From Chamaesiphon minutus PCC 6605 (GTDB lineage: Bacteria > Cyanobacteriota > Cyanobacteriia > Cyanobacteriales > Chamaesiphonaceae), in the NCBI RefSeq assembly GCF_000317145.1, contig NC_019697.1, positions 1,922,001-1,986,000 on the forward strand: DNA of 64,000 nucleotides. The letters are read 5' to 3'. The position numbers and the translations under genes were made by a program. Shown piece after piece: positions 62,928 through 64,000 of the stretch. The notes below the pieces were generated by a model. The model made no database searches, was not told the DNA's origin, and worked only from the letters and a program-made list of their open reading frames with translations. The first letter of the stretch is position 1. Each line of letters starts with the position of its first letter.

Positions 62928-64000
62928 ATGAATATTCCCCCGCCGCCAGCCAGACATCGCCCTCGGCTGTTTCAAGGAATTTTACCTTTAAACCGAGCGA
63001 ACATCGGCAATGACATCATTGGCGGCATCGTTCTCGCTGCCATCGGTATCCCTGAAGTGATGGGATATACCAAAATTTCCGGCACCCCGATCGCCACCGG
63101 ACTGTATACGCTCCTACTTCCAGCGATTATTTTTGCGATCTTGGGTTCTTCTCGCCATCTCGTCGTCGCTGCCGACTCTGCAACAGCGGCAATTCTGGCT
63201 GCTGGGCTGTCTGGATTGGCACCTGTTGGAAACCCTCATTATTTAGCTTTAGCCGAAGCAGTCGCCATCCTGGTGGCAGGAATATTGTTCCTCGCACGGG
63301 TATTTCGGCTGGGGTTCCTGGCAGACTTTCTCTCGCGCACCGTTTTAATCGGTTTCTTGACTGGGGTAGGAATTCAAGTTGCGATCGGTCAATTAACTGG
63401 GTTACTAGATCTCAAGGGGGGCGGAAATCAGCCACTCCAACAAATTCTCACCGCGATCGAGGGTTTACCCCATGCTAACCATCTCGCGATCGGTATTTCT
63501 CTGGCCGTCCTCATCACAATTCAGTTATTCGAGCGATTTATCCCCAAATTTCCTGGCGCATTGCTGGCTGTAGTAGTCGCGATCTTTGCCAGTTGGCAAT
63601 TTAACTTTGCCAGTCATGGTGTCAACGTGGTGGGTGCCGTACCGAGTGGTTTACCTGCCATTGGTTTACCCGCGATCTCTGCGAGCGAACTACCCCAAAT
63701 CTTGGGGATTGCCCTATCCTGCTGTATCGTGATTGTCGCCCAAAGTGCTGCTACCTCTCGCGCTTACGCTTTTAGATATAGCGAGGGTTTTAATGAAAAT
63801 GTCGATCTCGAAGGTTTAGCCGCAGCAAATCTCGCGGCGGGATTGACTGGCACCTTTGTCGTCAATGGTAGCCCGACGAAAACTGAAATTGTGGATACCG
63901 CAGGCGGACGCAGCCAAGTGGCGCAACTAGCTACAGTCGCCGTCGTGCTAGTTGTCATCTTATTTTTGACTCAGCCGATTAGCTACTTACCCAATCCAGT
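62928..64000 (+). CDS. SulP-family anion transporter, 3' end outside the window
   Basis: The frame opens at the ATG at 62928 (MNIPPPPARHRPRLFQGILPLNRANIGNDIIGG) and is open to the window edge, 357 residues. PEVMGYTKISGTPIATGLYTLLLPAIIFAILGSSRHLVVAADSATAAILAAG is the SulP start. About ten membrane helices and FVVNGSPTKTEIVDTAGGRSQ are visible. The C-terminal STAS domain expected in the family lies beyond the window. It probably carries sulfate, bicarbonate or a related anion. Confidence 0.9.
   Translation, partial: MNIPPPPARHRPRLFQGILPLNRANIGNDIIGGIVLAAIGIPEVMGYTKISGTPIATGLYTLLLPAIIFAILGSSRHLVVAADSATAAILAAGLSGLAPVGNPHYLALAEAVAILVAGILFLARVFRLGFLADFLSRTVLIGFLTGVGIQVAIGQLTGLLDLKGGGNQPLQQILTAIEGLPHANHLAIGISLAVLITIQLFERFIPKFPGALLAVVVAIFASWQFNFASHGVNVVGAVPSGLPAIGLPAISASELPQILGIALSCCIVIVAQSAATSRAYAFRYSEGFNENVDLEGLAAANLAAGLTGTFVVNGSPTKTEIVDTAGGRSQVAQLATVAVVLVVILFLTQPISYLPNP

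Noticed and set aside
1-64000. rRNA and tRNA genes, CRISPR arrays
   Set aside because: Looked for cloverleaf ends with CCA, rRNA-like conserved blocks and regularly spaced repeats; none was convincing. The 102-bp repeats at 1-900 are TPR coding repeats.

Overview
The window looks like a cyanobacterial chromosome or large plasmid. It is rich in GATCGATC and GCGATCGC (HIP1-like) octamers. Many of its gene families have their best-known members in cyanobacteria: CoaR/CoaT, NrsRS/RppAB-like two-component pairs and NrsA/CopA-like HME-RND pumps. The HIP1-like bias and the many small dispersed repeats would fit a Chamaesiphon- or Nostoc-like genome, but I cannot fix the genus.

Layout. 1-963: 3' part of a TPR protein. 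1.3-26.1 kb: a metal-homeostasis island. It holds a His-rich lipoprotein with a response regulator and histidine kinase, two tandem copies of a small secreted protein (the second split by an IS4-family element), a small basic secreted protein, a TolC-type outer-membrane protein divergent from a CusB-like adaptor, a small membrane protein resembling the adaptor tail, a CusA-like pump, an IS630 element, a second two-component pair, a CDF transporter and a second CusA-like pump. Six promoters here carry TTTCA direct repeats spaced exactly 11 bp apart, which suggests one regulon. 26.7-31.3 kb: an ECF42-type sigma factor with DGPF/YciI, VOC/PhnB-like and DUF1428 genes, plus several collapsed paralogues. 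31.3-38.7 kb: an NmrA-like reductase and AraC regulator, a divergent coaR-coaT cobalt-efflux pair with a MerR-type operator, and a third two-component pair. 38.7-48.0 kb: a mobile-element zone. A tnpB gene is broken by a 539-bp non-autonomous Tn7-like element, a phosphatase-like gene is frameshifted by a small dispersed repeat, and an htrA protease gene is split by a complete 4.5-kb Tn7-like element. 48-55 kb: TauE/SafE, HAD hydrolase, APC permease, DUF1003, PrsW-like, DUF2127 and DUF4337 genes. 55.3-60.7 kb: a Pls/PosA-type (epsilon-poly-lysine-synthetase-like) NRPS split by an IS982-family element. 60.8-64 kb: DedA, DUF2252 and the 5' part of a SulP transporter.

The most unusual system is the Tn7-like pair. 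One is a minimal autonomous transposon (TnsA-TnsB fusion plus TnsC, no target-selector gene) inserted in htrA with a 5-bp duplication. The other is a 539-bp derivative 3 kb away whose ends carry the same TnsB-type sites at the same distances from the termini. Second in interest are the TTTCA regulon and a family of 56-64-residue proteins ending in PPYDDPLY.

Three host genes (the secreted-protein copy, htrA and the NRPS) are restored to full open frames when their insertion and one target duplication are removed, so these insertions look recent. All functional calls rest on reading the translated sequence and on family knowledge; no database search was run.
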